Below are positions 21,549 to 33,192 of a DNA stretch of 64,000 nucleotides, piece after piece; the first letter of the stretch is position 1; every line of letters begins with the position of its first letter. Under the pieces are notes generated by a model, which was not told the DNA's origin, made no database searches, and saw only the letters and a list, made by a program, of their open reading frames with translations. The stretch spans positions 411,469 through 475,468 of the forward strand of contig UESW01004819.1 of NCBI GenBank assembly GCA_900491605.1, given 5' to 3'. The DNA is from Calamus simplicifolius. Taxonomy: Eukaryota > Streptophyta > Magnoliopsida > Arecales > Arecaceae. A program made the position numbers and the translations under genes.

Positions 21549-24500
21549 AATCTTGAATGGGATAGGGCCTTACCTAAGTCCTAGTGGAGTGAAAGTGAAA
21601 TTCATTTAGGAAACTTGCTTACTTGTGAAGTCTACTAATTGAACGGACCTCGGTCCTGAGCCTCGGTCATGGATAGCACGTCATGGATCGTAGCCATGGC
21701 CCGGCCTTGATTTATCGGTATAATTAAAGAGGCACAATATTTGTTATTTACCTTAGATGTGTAAAAGAATTAATCTATTGCTATAATGACTAATGCAAAA
21801 TTAAATTGTTGTCTCCTTTAATGGTTTACCAGGAATTATATAAGTTGATCAAAAATGAACGGGGCTCACTCGTGGATGTATGTAAGGTTAAAAGATGGGT
21901 TGCTTAATCCAGATTTTCTGAATGGATTGGAAGAATTTATAGCATTTGCATATAGTCAACCCAAATGGATGGATGGGCCTAGGATCAGGTGCCCCTGCAA
22001 CTTACGCAAGTGTCAGAATAAAGCCTATAGAGATGTTAAAACTGTGAAGGTGCACTTGTGTAAAAATAGGTTTATTTCTGGGTACGATGTTTGGAACTGT
22101 CATGGTAAAACTGAGGAAATGTTTGCAGCTGTCACTAGCCAAGAAGTGTCAAATCCCATTGATGAACCATTTGTGAATTTAAACACATATGAAAATGGTG
22201 ATGAATGCATCGGGTAACGAATTCAATCAGAATACATTTATGGAAGAACCAAATCCAGATGCACAACAATTTTATGATATGTTGTGTTCTGTAAATCAAG
22301 AATTGTATCCTGGTTGTGAGAGTCATTCCCAATTGTCTATGGCTGCTTGGTTGTTGAATATTAAGGCGGAACATCGATTATCAGAAAAGGCATTCAATGC
22401 TGTAGCTGGGTTAATGAAGATAGTTTTGCCAAATCATAATGTTGTAGTAGACAGTTTCTACTCAACAAAGAAGTTATTGCGTGGCCTTGGGCTCCCAGTT
22501 AATAAGATCGATTGTTGCTTGAACAATTGTATGATATATTGGGGTGAAGACTCAGAGCTGAGATGGTGTAAGATTTGCAGGCAATCGAGGTACAAAAATG
22601 GCGAAGGGGGAGCTAGTACAAGTAGGAGGAAAAGTGTGCCTTACAAGAGGATGCATTACTTCCCTCTTACTCCATGCCTTCAGAGATTTTACAGATCTGA
22701 GGCTACATCTGCTGATATGAGATGGCATGCCGAACATGAATCTAAAGAAGATGAAATGCGACATCGATCAAATTCAAAAGCTTGGAAGCATTTCAATGAA
22801 AATCATCCTGATTTCGAAGAAGAAATAAGGAATGTGAGATTAGGTCTTTGTACCGATGGCTTCCAATCGTTTGGTCAAGCGGGGCAACAATATTCATGTT
22901 GGCCCGTAATACTGACTGTATATAATCTTCCACTGTGGAAGTGCATGAAAGATACTGCAATGTTTTTGACAGTTTTGGTTCCAGGACCATCAAATCCAAA
23001 AGAGAAGATTGATGTCTTCTTACAATCGCTGGTAGCCAAATTGAAAATGTTGTGGGAAACAGGAGTCATAGCCTACGACATTTTTATGAAACAAAATTTC
23101 ATCATGAGAGCTGCTTTGATGTGGACAATCAGTGACTTTCCGGCATATACAATGTTGTCTGGTTGGAGCACTTCTGGGCGTCTGGCATGCCCTCATTGCA
23201 TGTATGATTCAAATGCATTTACATTGCAGAAGAGTGGTAAGCAGTCATAGTTTGATAATCATAGAAAGTTTTTGCCTTCGAATCATCCTTATAGGCGGAA
23301 CTTGATCGCCTTCCGGAAGAACAAAGCAGTCACAAAATTCGTCGAACCGGTTAGGTCTGGTACAGATATATTTGATACTATAGAGCATTTGGGGTTGAGG
23401 TATGCTTGGGAACCAGATGCAGATAGAATAAATAGCCGTATATGTAAATAACATAACTGGAAGAAGCGGAGCATTTTTTGGGATTTGCCGTATTGGAGCA
23501 CAAATCTCATCCGGCACAACTTGGATGTTATGCATATTGAGAAAAATTTCTTTGATAACATATTTAACACGGTACTAAACATCCCAGGAAAAACCAAAGA
23601 TACTGCAAAGTCAAGAGAAGAACTTAATCAGTATTGCAGAAGAGGTGATTTGAGAAGGAATGCTGACAGGACCTATTCTAAAGTCTGTTACACTCTTGAC
23701 AAAAATTTATGAGAAGTTTTATGTAACTGGATTAGAGGATTAAAATTTTCTGATGGTTATGCTTCAAATATCGGTAGGTGTGTGGACATGCATAAGCTCA
23801 AGTTGTTTGGCATGAAGAGTCATGACTGTCATGTTTTCATGCAACGGTTATTGCCCATAGCTTTTCGTGAGTTGCTTCCGCAACATGTGTGGAAGGCATT
23901 GACAGAGCTCATCTTGTTCTTTAAGGAGTCATCTGCCGTAGTCATTACTTCTGCATCCATGGAAAGGCTTGAAGAGGAAATTCCAATTATTTTATGCAAG
24001 CTGGAGCGAATATTTCCTCCAAGTTTTTTTTTGACTCAATGGAGTATTTACCGATTCACTTGCCATACGAAGCACGTATAGCTGGTCCCATGCAGTATCG
24101 CTGGATGTATCCTTTCGAGAGGTAAACACCAAAATCAGTAATACATGTTGACATTTTAAATATTATTTTATTTATGCGAGGAAGTTGGTTTATTTATATT
24201 TTCAACTTTACATATAGGTATCTTAAGAAGTTAAAAAATAATGTGCGGAATAAGGCAAGGGTTGAAGGTTCTATATGCAATGCACACTTGGTTGAAGAAG
24301 TTTCAGCTTTTGCCTCGTATTACTTTGAGGGTCACGTTCATACGAGGACCCGTAATCTTGGTCGTAACGATGACATATGTGTGGACGAAGGAGAACCACG
24401 GTAGAATATCAATATTTAAAAGTATCGGCCGTTCATTTGGGAGGCAGATGTCAAGACAATTAAGCGATGTGGAGTATAATGCAGCACATTATTACATCCT

Positions 24501-25934
24501 AATGAACGGTAGAGAAGTCGACCCATATATTGAGTAAGTATATGTACACTTCATTAATTGCTTAATTAGAACTTCTACTTTAAATTGTAAAATACCATAC
24601 TATTTAATTGCTAACAAAAGTTTTAATTGTTATAATCCCTTAAGGATGTATTGTGACAACGACAGATGGATCCCAGCATCAGTCAAATTGCCATTGGGCA
24701 GAAGTTAGAAACGAGTTCGCTTATTGGTTTTATGAATTTGTGAGTACTATCACTCACTCAATTACAATAATGGCTTTTATTTTTGAATTGATTGTGAATA
24801 GCTTATTAATTTATAGGTAAACGGTCCATGGTTCACAACCAACAATATTTTCATTAAATGTCTAGCACAGTGGCCATTGAAGACCGTAACTACCTATACT
24901 GGCTATTTTGTTAATGGATACAAATTTCAAATTGAACGACTAGCATCTTCAAGAGGGATGCAGAATTGGGGCGTATGTGTTAAAGGAGAAAGTGCTGGAG
25001 CAAATATGCAGGATTATTACGGAAAGTTAGTAGAGGTGATCGAAGTTGAATATCCCGGTTGGCCTATGAAACGAACTGTATTGTTTCGTTGTGATTGGTT
25101 TGATCCAACAATTCCTGTTGGTAAAAAGGTTCATAACGACTACAATCTAGTTGAAGTAAACCATCAACCACGATTGCAAAAATATGAACCATTCATTCTT
25201 GCATCCCAAGCTTAGCAAGTGTTTTACTGCGGATATCCAAGTTTGCGCAACGACAAGCGAGATTGGTGGGATGTTTCTAAAATTGTTCCACGTTCAACAA
25301 TCATATTAGATGTAGGGGTGCAACTTGGGCCGGGTTTAATCCGAACCCGGCCCGCCGAACCCGAATTCCAACAGTGCTCAAACTCACCTTTGCCCAACCC
25401 GAACCCGAAATATCTGGGTTTAACCGGACCGATTTTAAATCGGTCCCAGTTCGGGTTGCAGTCAACCCGGCCCGAGATAACCCGAACCCGTTATAAGTTA
25501 TTCGGAATCTCTGCTCGCCTGCCTGCTTGCCCTCTTTCAACCTAGCTCCCGAGTCCCGCCTCCCAGCCTCCCATTCGTCACCGCCGCTCGTCTTCGTGAC
25601 TTCATCGGACCTAGGGGAGCTGCCAAATCTTTTTGATCGTCACCGGCAAGCTGCCAAATCTTTCCGATCGTCACCGGCGAGCAACAAAATCCACATGTAA
25701 TTTTTTGTTTCATCCCCTGTATGTATCCTTATTCTATGGATTGTGGGTTGAGTTTTGCTAGAAACCGTCGCTGGAGAAGATATGGCGATGGCGTTCGGAT
25801 GGATCTAGATCTCTGGATCTAGTTTTCGGCAAGGGTGGGAAGCCATGGCTGACTTCCAATGATGGTCAGGCTTCGTTGAAGACAAGAGGACTGCAGGACT
25901 TCCTTTTTTGACTACTTCGGTTCAACGCTATTAC

Positions 25935-25964
25935 TCCAATCGCCTCTCCTGGGGGCTATAAAAG
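25935..25964 (+). promoter_or_regulatory. CCAAT and TATA boxes upstream of captured profilin exon
   Basis: CCAAT at about 25935 and CTATAAAAG at 25956-25964, 78 bases before the profilin ATG at 26042. The spacing fits a normal plant core promoter plus 5' untranslated leader, so the capture seems to have taken promoter and exon together. Activity is not demonstrated. Confidence 0.6.
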
Positions 25965-26041
25965 TCGATGTCTGGGAGCGAGAGAACCCTTGCCGACGAG
26001 AAGCAAAGAGGGCATGAGCGGAATAGTAGCAGTAGGAGAAG

Positions 26042-26164
26042 ATGTCATGGCAAACGTACATCGATGATCATTTGATGTGCGAGATCGACGGCCAGTGCCT
26101 CACTTCCGCCGCCATTGTCGGCCACGATGGCAGTGTCTGGTCGCAGAGCACCCACTTTCCCCAG
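26042..26164 (+). pseudogene. Profilin exon 1, captured in a hAT element
   Basis: 41 codons starting MSWQTYIDDHLMCEIDG and ending GHDGSVWSQSTHFPQ, immediately followed by a splice donor GTATCC at 26165. This is the N-terminal actin-binding and poly-proline-binding region of plant profilin, a small cytosolic actin-monomer-binding protein of about 131 residues. The plant gene has its first intron at this point (after FPQ). The exon has no stop or frameshift. Exons 2 and 3 are absent; downstream DNA (26165 to about 26700) looks like intron. Without the rest, only a ~46-residue peptide could be made, ending in the intron. It is too short to show as a long ORF and is easily missed. Confidence 0.92.
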
Positions 26165-27324
26165 GTATCCCCATCTCCCTAAGTCAAATCTTACTTTCAT
26201 ATATGGGATTTGATTCGAATCGCCTCCCTTCCCCAATCCCCTTTCTTGATTTGTTTGAATTACTCTTTTTCGCCCCTTTCTTTTCAATCGTTTCTTGATC
26301 TATACATGAAAGATCTGATGTGCTGATTTCAATGATGTGGTTTATTTTCCTTTAATTGATTGAGTTTGGTGAAGAAGGGGGAGATGATTCTTGAGCTGAG
26401 TGGCTGGTATGAGATCGAGATCATCCGTTCTCTTCTTTTTGATGTATTATTTATTATTTTTGGTTTCATTGCAGGCTGTTTTCGAGTTTCTTGGAATGCT
26501 TTTATGATGTTGATCTTTAACTTGATGGGTTGGAAAGCTTTAAGAAATTATCTTTTGTTGTTTGTTGAACAGCTGCTTATTTTTCTTGTACGATGTATCA
26601 TAGCATGGCTCAGGGTTGAATAATCAGTTGTTTTTATCCTCAAACAGTCACATTTTGCCAGATGTTATATTGAATTTCAGGTTTATTATATATAAAAAAT
26701 TATGTAATATAGTTAGAAACGTAGTAACAAAAGAAGATAAAAAATTTATTATTTGTGCAATGTTAAGCTTGTTTGTTTTAGTTTATCATTTTTTTTTCAT
26801 CAACTCGAATTTCAATCCGAAACTTAACCCGAACCCAATTTTTAAAATAGGGTTAGGATTGAGGTTTTACAAATAGGGTTAGGGTTAGGGTTAGGGTTGA
26901 GGTTTTACAAATAGGGTTAGGGTTAGGGTTAAGGAAAACCCGAGTTTCATGAGCCCGAGTTACACCCCTAATTAGATGAGAGTTCATCAAGTCAATCAAC
27001 TGAGTGCCCTGCATTTCAAGAGGATGAATGGAAACACATGCAATTGAGGATGACACAAGGGCTCCTGAAACATCACTTAGAGATTCAAATGGTGATGTCC
27101 AAGAAATTGAGGATGCAAATGTTCGGTTTCCTTCCGATGATAATGAAACTAATCACAGTCCGATACGACATCGGATGTTGAACCAATATTTTACGAAACA
27201 AATGACACTGATTAAAGATATAGGTTCATTCAATTTTGATTTATTTTTATAAGTGTTAAATTTTTATATGTTTATTAATTATTTATAATTATATTACATT
27301 GCATTAATCTTTAGTATTTACAGT

Positions 27325-28766
27325 ATGACGGACCGAGGTAGATCTACCCCTGACGGACATAGCCCTATTGCATCACATCCTACTACTAGCCCTGATGCAC
27401 GGACTTCCGCCTCTCCAGGCGTTGACGCTCATCCTGTATGTTTCTATACCCAATCGGCACAGACCTCTGAGAGTTCTTCTTTGATCGGTCGCACCGTACT
27501 TCGATTGAATGCCGATGGGCTGTAAGTATATATTAATTATAACTATATGTTTATGTTTTTAAGTTAATTACTTATTTTAATTAGTTTTTTTAACAGCTTT
27601 ATTGAGCAGCATACTGTATCGAGCTAGATCGGCTCTATATTTTGGAGCCGTGCTGATCCCAGTGGCTACGATTGGCACCATGTATCTGCGGCCACGAGGG
27701 AGTTTTATTTTTCAGAGTTTCAGGTAAACTTTTTAAATATATTTTATAACTGATATAAAATTTTTTAATCATAATATATTCTGAAACTAACTGTTTATTT
27801 CAATGCAGAAAAAGTTTACGTGGGACCCTACCATCCATGATGCCATTAGGACAGCATGGAATGCTCTTGCGGCACGCCGATACTCCGACATGCTTTATCG
27901 TTGGAGGAGTTCGGATTACCATCCAGGGCATGTGCCGAGGGTATTTGGGCCAGCTGGCAGCAGGTGTGGCAATCCGAGGCTTGGATGAGGAGGTCCGCAT
28001 CAGCCAGCATGAACCGCCGATCTGAGAAGGGCGGTCATGGCACGGGCCTCTCCTGTCACACTGTGGGTTCCATTTCTATTCAGGAGCACAAGCGCCGTAT
28101 GGTAAGAAAACATAAATAATTTAAATACTAATTTAGTCATTTACAAATACTTGCATTTATATTCTTTCTTCTGCTTTTGTAGTCCGAGCAGGAGGGCAAA
28201 GATCCTGATGAGTTTCATCTATTCAGGGCGACACACACCAGGAAGGACGGTTTCTGGGTCGATACACGATCATAGGAGGTTAGGGTAAGAAATTAGATTT
28301 ATATTTTATTTTTTAAATTTCTAATATTTTATTCAGCTTTATATATTGATCCATTTATCATTGATTTTATAACTCAAAGGCACGAGTCGAGGAGCTTCAG
28401 TCTCAGGCTTCGCAGGTCGACTCCACTGATGGGAGGCCACCCGTCGAACTCTCACCAGAGGAGAGTCGACGTGTGTTTTTGGAGGCTGTTGGTGCCCAGC
28501 CGTGAGACCATAGGGTCTATGGTTTGTGCACCAGAGCTTCCAGATATTTTTTCCATCAGGGCTCCAGTTCGCGTGGTTCTGGCGATATTCCTCCCGAGCA
28601 GATAGACGACATCCGGAGATCTATCAAGGAGGAAGTTCGTCAAGAGGTTCGGAAGGAGTTTGCAGAGATGAGAGACTAGATGCATCAGATGCAGGATTTA
28701 GTTCGTCTCTTGTTGCTGGGTTCATTCCAGCCTCCGCAGCCTTCACATCCGCCTGTAGATACATGA
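27325..28766 (+). pseudogene. TNPA-like (Ptta/En/Spm) protein of CACTA-1, probably broken
   Basis: Second CACTA gene, downstream of TNPD, by analogy encoding the protein that binds the subterminal motifs. Exons read: MTDRGRSTPDGHSP... (27325-27520), a short exon around 27600-27720, KKFTWDPTIHDAIRTAWNAL (27808-28100), EGKDPDEFHLFRATHTRKDG (28183-28275), and VEELQSQASQ...EESRRVFLEAVGAQP to about 28766. The block W-D-P...W-x-A-L...RYSDMLYRWRSS is characteristic of the plant Ptta/En/Spm family. In-frame stops (near 28275 and 28503, and TAG near 28678) and a frame change around 27940 indicate decay; exon edges are approximate. Confidence 0.8.
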
Positions 28767-28984
28767 TATTTTTTTTTTCACTACTCGATCTATTTTTTTA
28801 TTTTTTTTATTTTGTATATAAAATTTTAAATAATTAATAAATTTTTATCTATTTTTAAAAATTTTGTAATGATTGTTTTGGTCAATTGTATTAGCAATTA
28901 CATTGTATTAGCAAGTTTATTTTATATTATTTTATTTTTTTAAATAAATAATTAATTAACTTTAAAAAATAAAAATTAATTTAC

Positions 28985-29546
28985 TTTATTTTTTAAAAAG
29001 AATTAATTAATTAATTAGCGACGCTATTTTTCGTCATAATTAATTTTTAAAAAAATTAAAAATTATGTTATTTTAATTTTTTTAAAAATAAATAAATAAA
29101 TTAGCGATGCAATTGCGACAAGATTTTTCATCGTAAATATTTTTAAAAAATTATTTTTAAAGTAGCCACGCATTTAGGGGCATCGCAATTATTTTTAAAA
29201 AATAAAAATTAAATTATTTTATTTTTTAAAAAATAAATAAATTAATTAGCGACGCTATTTTTCATCGTAATTAATTTAAAAAAATTAAAAATTATTTAAT
29301 TTAACTTTTTTTAAAAATAAATTAATTAATTAGCGATGCAATTGCGACAAGATTTTCTATCGCAAATATTTTTAAAGTAGCGATGCATTTAGGACGTCGC
29401 AAAGAGTCACTGTTAAGCGACGCAATTGCGACAAATTAAAATTGCGATGAACATTTTAGCGATGCCTTTATTGCGTCGCTATAGCTTGTTGAGCGATGCA
29501 TTAGGGACGCATTTGGGCGTCGCTATTTTTAAATTTTCTTATAGTG
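28985..29546 (+). repeat. CACTA-1 3' subterminal repeat array and terminal inverted repeat
   Basis: AT-rich DNA with repeated AGCGACGC / GCGATGCAATTGCGAC motifs, ending in GGGCGTCGCTATTTTT...TTCTTATAGTG at 29546, the inverted counterpart of the left CACTA end. Confidence 0.85.
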
Positions 29547-30161
29547 TCCGCAGTTATTAGCTAGCAATTTTATTTTTGCAATGCTAAGAAGTCTACTAGT
29601 AGCTTTAATCAAAGGGGAAAGGGTAAAAGGGAGCCATGGCTCTAGCAAATTGAGAGCGGCCCCCTATGGCTAAAAGCCAATGAGAGTAAACTCTCAATAC
29701 TGTTGCAAGCTTTTTTCTAGGGGTAAGCATACATGTGATTCCCTCTCCTCTAACATTTGACTATTTATTCTATCTACCACCCTCTTCTCTCCATTCAAAT
29801 AAGGAATTCATTTGACAATTCATTCAAACAAGGAATTCTTCTCTCCATCCAAACAGGGTTTAGGGGTTTGCTATGAATTTAAGGAACTTTTGTCGCTTTG
29901 AAGGTAAATTTATTTGGGTTGAGGTTCATTTGGTAATGCCTCAATAGCTAAAAGTCTTCTTCTAGGTTAGTCACATGTTGGTTGGCCTTGAGATTATTGA
30001 CATAGGTTGGTAGATTCTTACCCAACATATTGCCTCCCTAAATAAGTTCTTTTAGAGGATCCCCTTAGTTTGAATTCCTTGTCTTTAGGCCTTCTTGGAT
30101 TTAAGGTAGGTTCCTCTTTAGATTGGGGAGATCTAGAATTAAGGGAAATGAGGAAGAAGAA
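29547..30161. other. Flanking DNA between CACTA-1 and the next hAT; no gene seen
   Basis: Ordinary-looking non-coding sequence with a near-duplicate phrase (ATTCATT...CAAATAAGGAATTC and CAAACAAGGAATTC around 29790-29840). No ORF or element ends recognised. 30154-30161 is the left copy of the hAT target duplication. Confidence 0.5.
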
Positions 30162-33100
30162 TAGAGATGAGCATTGGGCCAGGCCACCCATGGCCCGACC
30201 CAGCATAGCACGAGGCATGCCGTGCCAGGCAGCACGAGGCGGGCCGTGCCAGTGCCTGGCATGGCCCATTAAAAGGGGTTGTGCGGGCTTGAAAAGTTTG
30301 GTCTACGAATCAAGCCTGGCATGGCACAGCCCAGGCGTTCCAAGCACAGCACGGCACCCATGCTAGCCCAGCATGGCCCACAAGGGCTTGGGCCGTGCTA
30401 GCCTATAAGGGCTTGATCCCTGAAAAAAAAAATTTATGTAATTTTTTTAATAAATTAAAAAATTATTAAAAATAAAAGATTTATTAATATGAAGCCACCT
30501 TAATGGTGGGGGGTTTGGCATAGACCCCTACCAGTTTATTAATTTAAAATTAAAATGGTATATGAAGGAAGGGAGGCTAGGCCTAACCTCCAAAATATAA
30601 TAAGAAAGAAGAAAAAAAACAGAGATGACTCACTTTAACAATTTAAAAATTAAAAATATATAATTATAAAAATAAAGATGACTCACTCATCAGTAATATT
30701 TGTATCATCATCATCTTCACTGGTTAAGTCATATCCACCTTTATCTTGAAGTCTCGCCTCAACATCCAGTTAATCTTTGAAGCAGAGAAGCATCTCACCC
30801 GTGCCGCCAGTCATCCTACTTCTCTTTCGTACAGAATACGTTGACCTGCACTGGAAGTGAATTTCGATGCTACTATGAACATCAGCACAGCTAAAATATC
30901 GCATATAATGACAGACATAACAGGATATTGATTTCTAACACTTCCTCCAAGCTAATACATTTAGTTTCTCTATTTGATTTTCATCTAATATAGATTGAAG
31001 ATCATTTCGTAAATAAAATTATAGTTCACTACTTAAAAATGAAGAAGATGAAGAAGAAGAAGAAGAAATATGTGTGTGTCTTCTTTATGCAATGAATGAA
31101 AAAATAGATGACGAACGAGAACTAGAAGAAGTAGAACTTTGTGCAGAAATTATAGATCCATGATTTTTTTTATCATATAAGGCATAAATATCATTAAGAA
31201 GTCGTGTTACCTTATATTTAACAGGTTCAAGATCTTTAATTATATTTTCACAATATGCAATCATTACGCCACTTAATTTAACTCTATGATTAAAAATAGC
31301 AGCTAAGTTATGCAAAGGACATATCCTGTCCCATATTCATTCTATTTAGTTTCTATTTGATGTATAATAGGCATTAAAATATCATCATATCTATGTTCAT
31401 AAAATTTTTAACTAATTATATATGCTTGTTGTAAAAATAAACAAGAAGTTGGATAATAAATACCAGAAAGAACATTTGTAGTATCATAAAACTAACCAAA
31501 AAATCTTTCAAAATTTTACCCAGTCAATGTAAATCCTAATCCACGATCATTAATATATGCACTTAATAGGTTTTTATATGGATATGCATCATGAATCATG
31601 CTATAGGAACTATTCCAATGAGTAATTACATCAAGTTTAAATTTTTTATAACATTTTTCATGATCTATACATTATTGTTTAAATTCTTGAAGTCTTGCTT
31701 TTGAAGCATGAATAAAAGAAACTATATTTTTAATTTTTGAAATAACATTTTGAATTATATTCATGCCAGCTTGAACAGAAAGATTTAATATATGACATGC
31801 ACATCTAATATGCAATAATTATCCATTTAAAATGGGATACAAAGAGTCATTTAATAATACAACAATAAAATTATTATTAGATGTATTATCAAAAGTAATA
31901 GATATTATTTTATCATTAATTAATATTATATGAGCATGCAGTTTGATAAGTAGTATTTGAAATTTGTTGCCCTAGAAAATTAAAAGCACGAAAAGCAAGA
32001 ATTCATTTATTTAGTTGCCAATCATTATCAATATAATGAGCAGTAATAGCAATAAAAAAATTACTACCTATATGCCGATCAAATATTAAAAGTTAAAGAA
32101 ACTCTAGCATTTAAATTTGAGAGTGTTTCAATTAAACTTTATTTTATTGCTAAAAAATTTATTATTGATACTCTTCTAAATGTACGCCTACTAGTTCTTC
32201 TATAAGCAGGTTGTAGGGCTAATTGAACATATTCTTAAAAATTATAAGATTCACATAAACTAAAAGGTAATTCATCCTGAACTATCTATCTTATAAGTAA
32301 TTTTCTTTGATTTTCATGATTATATGCAAAAGTACCTGCAAGTGATCCCCTTGTATATTAAAGGTACTTTGCGTATGGAAATCATGCATCCTATGAGTCT
32401 CTTGATATCTTTTTAAATGTCCTTGTTCTCCTAGTATTACTACAACTATAAAGTTTTGCATATTTTCTAAATCTTGGGAATTAGTTTTCTTTCCTCAGAA
32501 ATAGGGGGCATGCCAAAATGACTTTCATCATAAGATGCCATATTTAAAATTCTAAATTAATGAATGCAAAAAAATAAAAACTAACCATAAGAAGGAATTG
32601 AGAAGAGGACCAGAGGTGGAGGTGTGAAGCCGAGATTTGTGAGCTTCCTCTTGTACTCTCGCCTCTCAACAAGAAGTGACCTCCTTTATCTTGTACTTCT
32701 CAACAAGAACCTTCTCTTGTATAGCACTTGAACACTTGCTAGAGCTCTTGCTAGAATACTTGCAAATTAAAATTAAATTGCTAGAGCACTTGTTAGAAGG
32801 AAGAAAAATAGTAGATAAAGGAAGAGAAGAGTTGGTTTGATGTGATGAGAATGAAGAAGGAATGGGGTATTTATAGGAATAAAATTTTTCCAAAATACCC
32901 ATATTTTTAGTTGTTTAACGGCTAGAAACGGCTAGTTGGACTGTGCCCAGGCCTGGCCCATGGCGGGCCGTGTTAGCTGGGTCATGCCCAGGCCTGGCTC
33001 ATGGCGGGCCATGCCTAGCACGACCCAATTAGGGCCGTGCTATGTATGGCCCAGTCCAAAATGGGCCATGGGCCATATCGGACAGGTAAATTTTTTTATG

Positions 33101-33184
33101 GACCGTGCTAGGCACGGCCTAAATTTTTTTAGGCCCAGCGGGCCTGGCCGTGCCGTGCTAGGCATGGCCCAGTGCCCATCTCTA
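30162..33184 (-). mobile_element. hAT transposon (Ac/RICESLEEPER type), decayed but with intact ends
   Basis: 3,023 bp with inverted ends TAGAGATGAGCATTGGGCC (left) and GGCCCAGTGCCCATCTCTA (right). The 8-bp duplication AAGAAGAA is exact at 30154-30161 and 33185-33192. Both ends carry about 200 bases of GGCCCAGCACGGC-like subterminal repeats. A degenerate hAT transposase lies on the minus strand between them. Confidence 0.93.
30683..32541 (-). pseudogene. hAT transposase, heavily broken
   Basis: Read from an ATG at 32541 (MASYDESHFGMPP) to a TGA at 30683-30685. Visible in order: the end of a BED zinc finger (GHLKRYQETHRMH near 32400), a basic stretch with PAYRRTSR near 32200, the RNase-H-fold catalytic region (LTFNI.SAY, AHYIDNDW, FDNTSNNNFIV near 31850-32100), HIRCACHILNL near 31800, the LNDIYALYDKK segment (31085-31315), and the C-terminal dimerisation block (NVLAWRKC, then TGGTGEMLLCFKD, around 30740-30960). 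Numerous stops and frameshifts mean it makes no transposase. The motif order, not a single ORF, supports the call. Confidence 0.85.
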
Positions 33185-33192
33185 AAGAAGAA

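Larger units (their letters stand above)
25313..26970 (+). mobile_element. Gene-capturing hAT-type element 3 (TAGGGGTGCAA family) with profilin fragment
   Basis: 1,658 bp. Inverted ends TAGGGGTGCAACTTGGG and ...AGTTACACCCCTA. Exact 8-bp duplication ATTAGATG at 25305-25312 and 26971-26978; CACTA-2 shows the uninterrupted site. Subterminal AACCCGAACCCG repeats and a telomere-like TAGGGTTAGGG block (about 26848-26930) match elements 1 and 2. Its middle is unlike theirs: a 31-bp direct repeat (about 25619-25680), a promoter-like segment, exon 1 of a profilin gene and intron sequence. It encodes no transposase. Confidence 0.93.
21823..27215 (+). pseudogene. TNPD-type CACTA transposase, broken
   Basis: Catalytic transposase of the element. 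Reading order: an N-terminal transposase-associated domain (about 21855-22150, with WMDGPRIRCPC), the Transposase_21 core (about 22190-24120, including YPGC, CPHCMYDS, HNLDVMHIEKN and the MHKLKLFGMKSHDCHVFMQ block), an intron (about 24123-24218), a DUF4218 region (24219-24535), then a DUF4216 region (24830-25300) and an acidic tail ending near 27215. Damage: frameshifts near 21850, 22190 and 24030, and stops at 23248-23250 (TAG, Trp in CACTA-2), near 23447 (TAA) and at about 23710 (TGA). A hAT-type insertion at 25313-26970 splits the DUF4216 exon. Confidence 0.9.
16677..29546 (+). mobile_element. CACTA (En/Spm) transposon 1, about 12.9 kb
   Basis: Left end AACTACAAGAAAAT (first base C to A relative to CACTACAAG), right end (reverse complement) CACTATAAGAAAAT. 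Both are followed inward by arrays of GCGACGCAA-type subterminal motifs. It encodes a broken TNPD transposase then a TNPA-like protein on the plus strand, and is interrupted by a hAT-type element at 25313-26970. The flanking triplets are ATA and TCC, so no 3-bp duplication is visible. A changed first base plus missing duplication suggests an old or rearranged copy. Confidence 0.88.
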
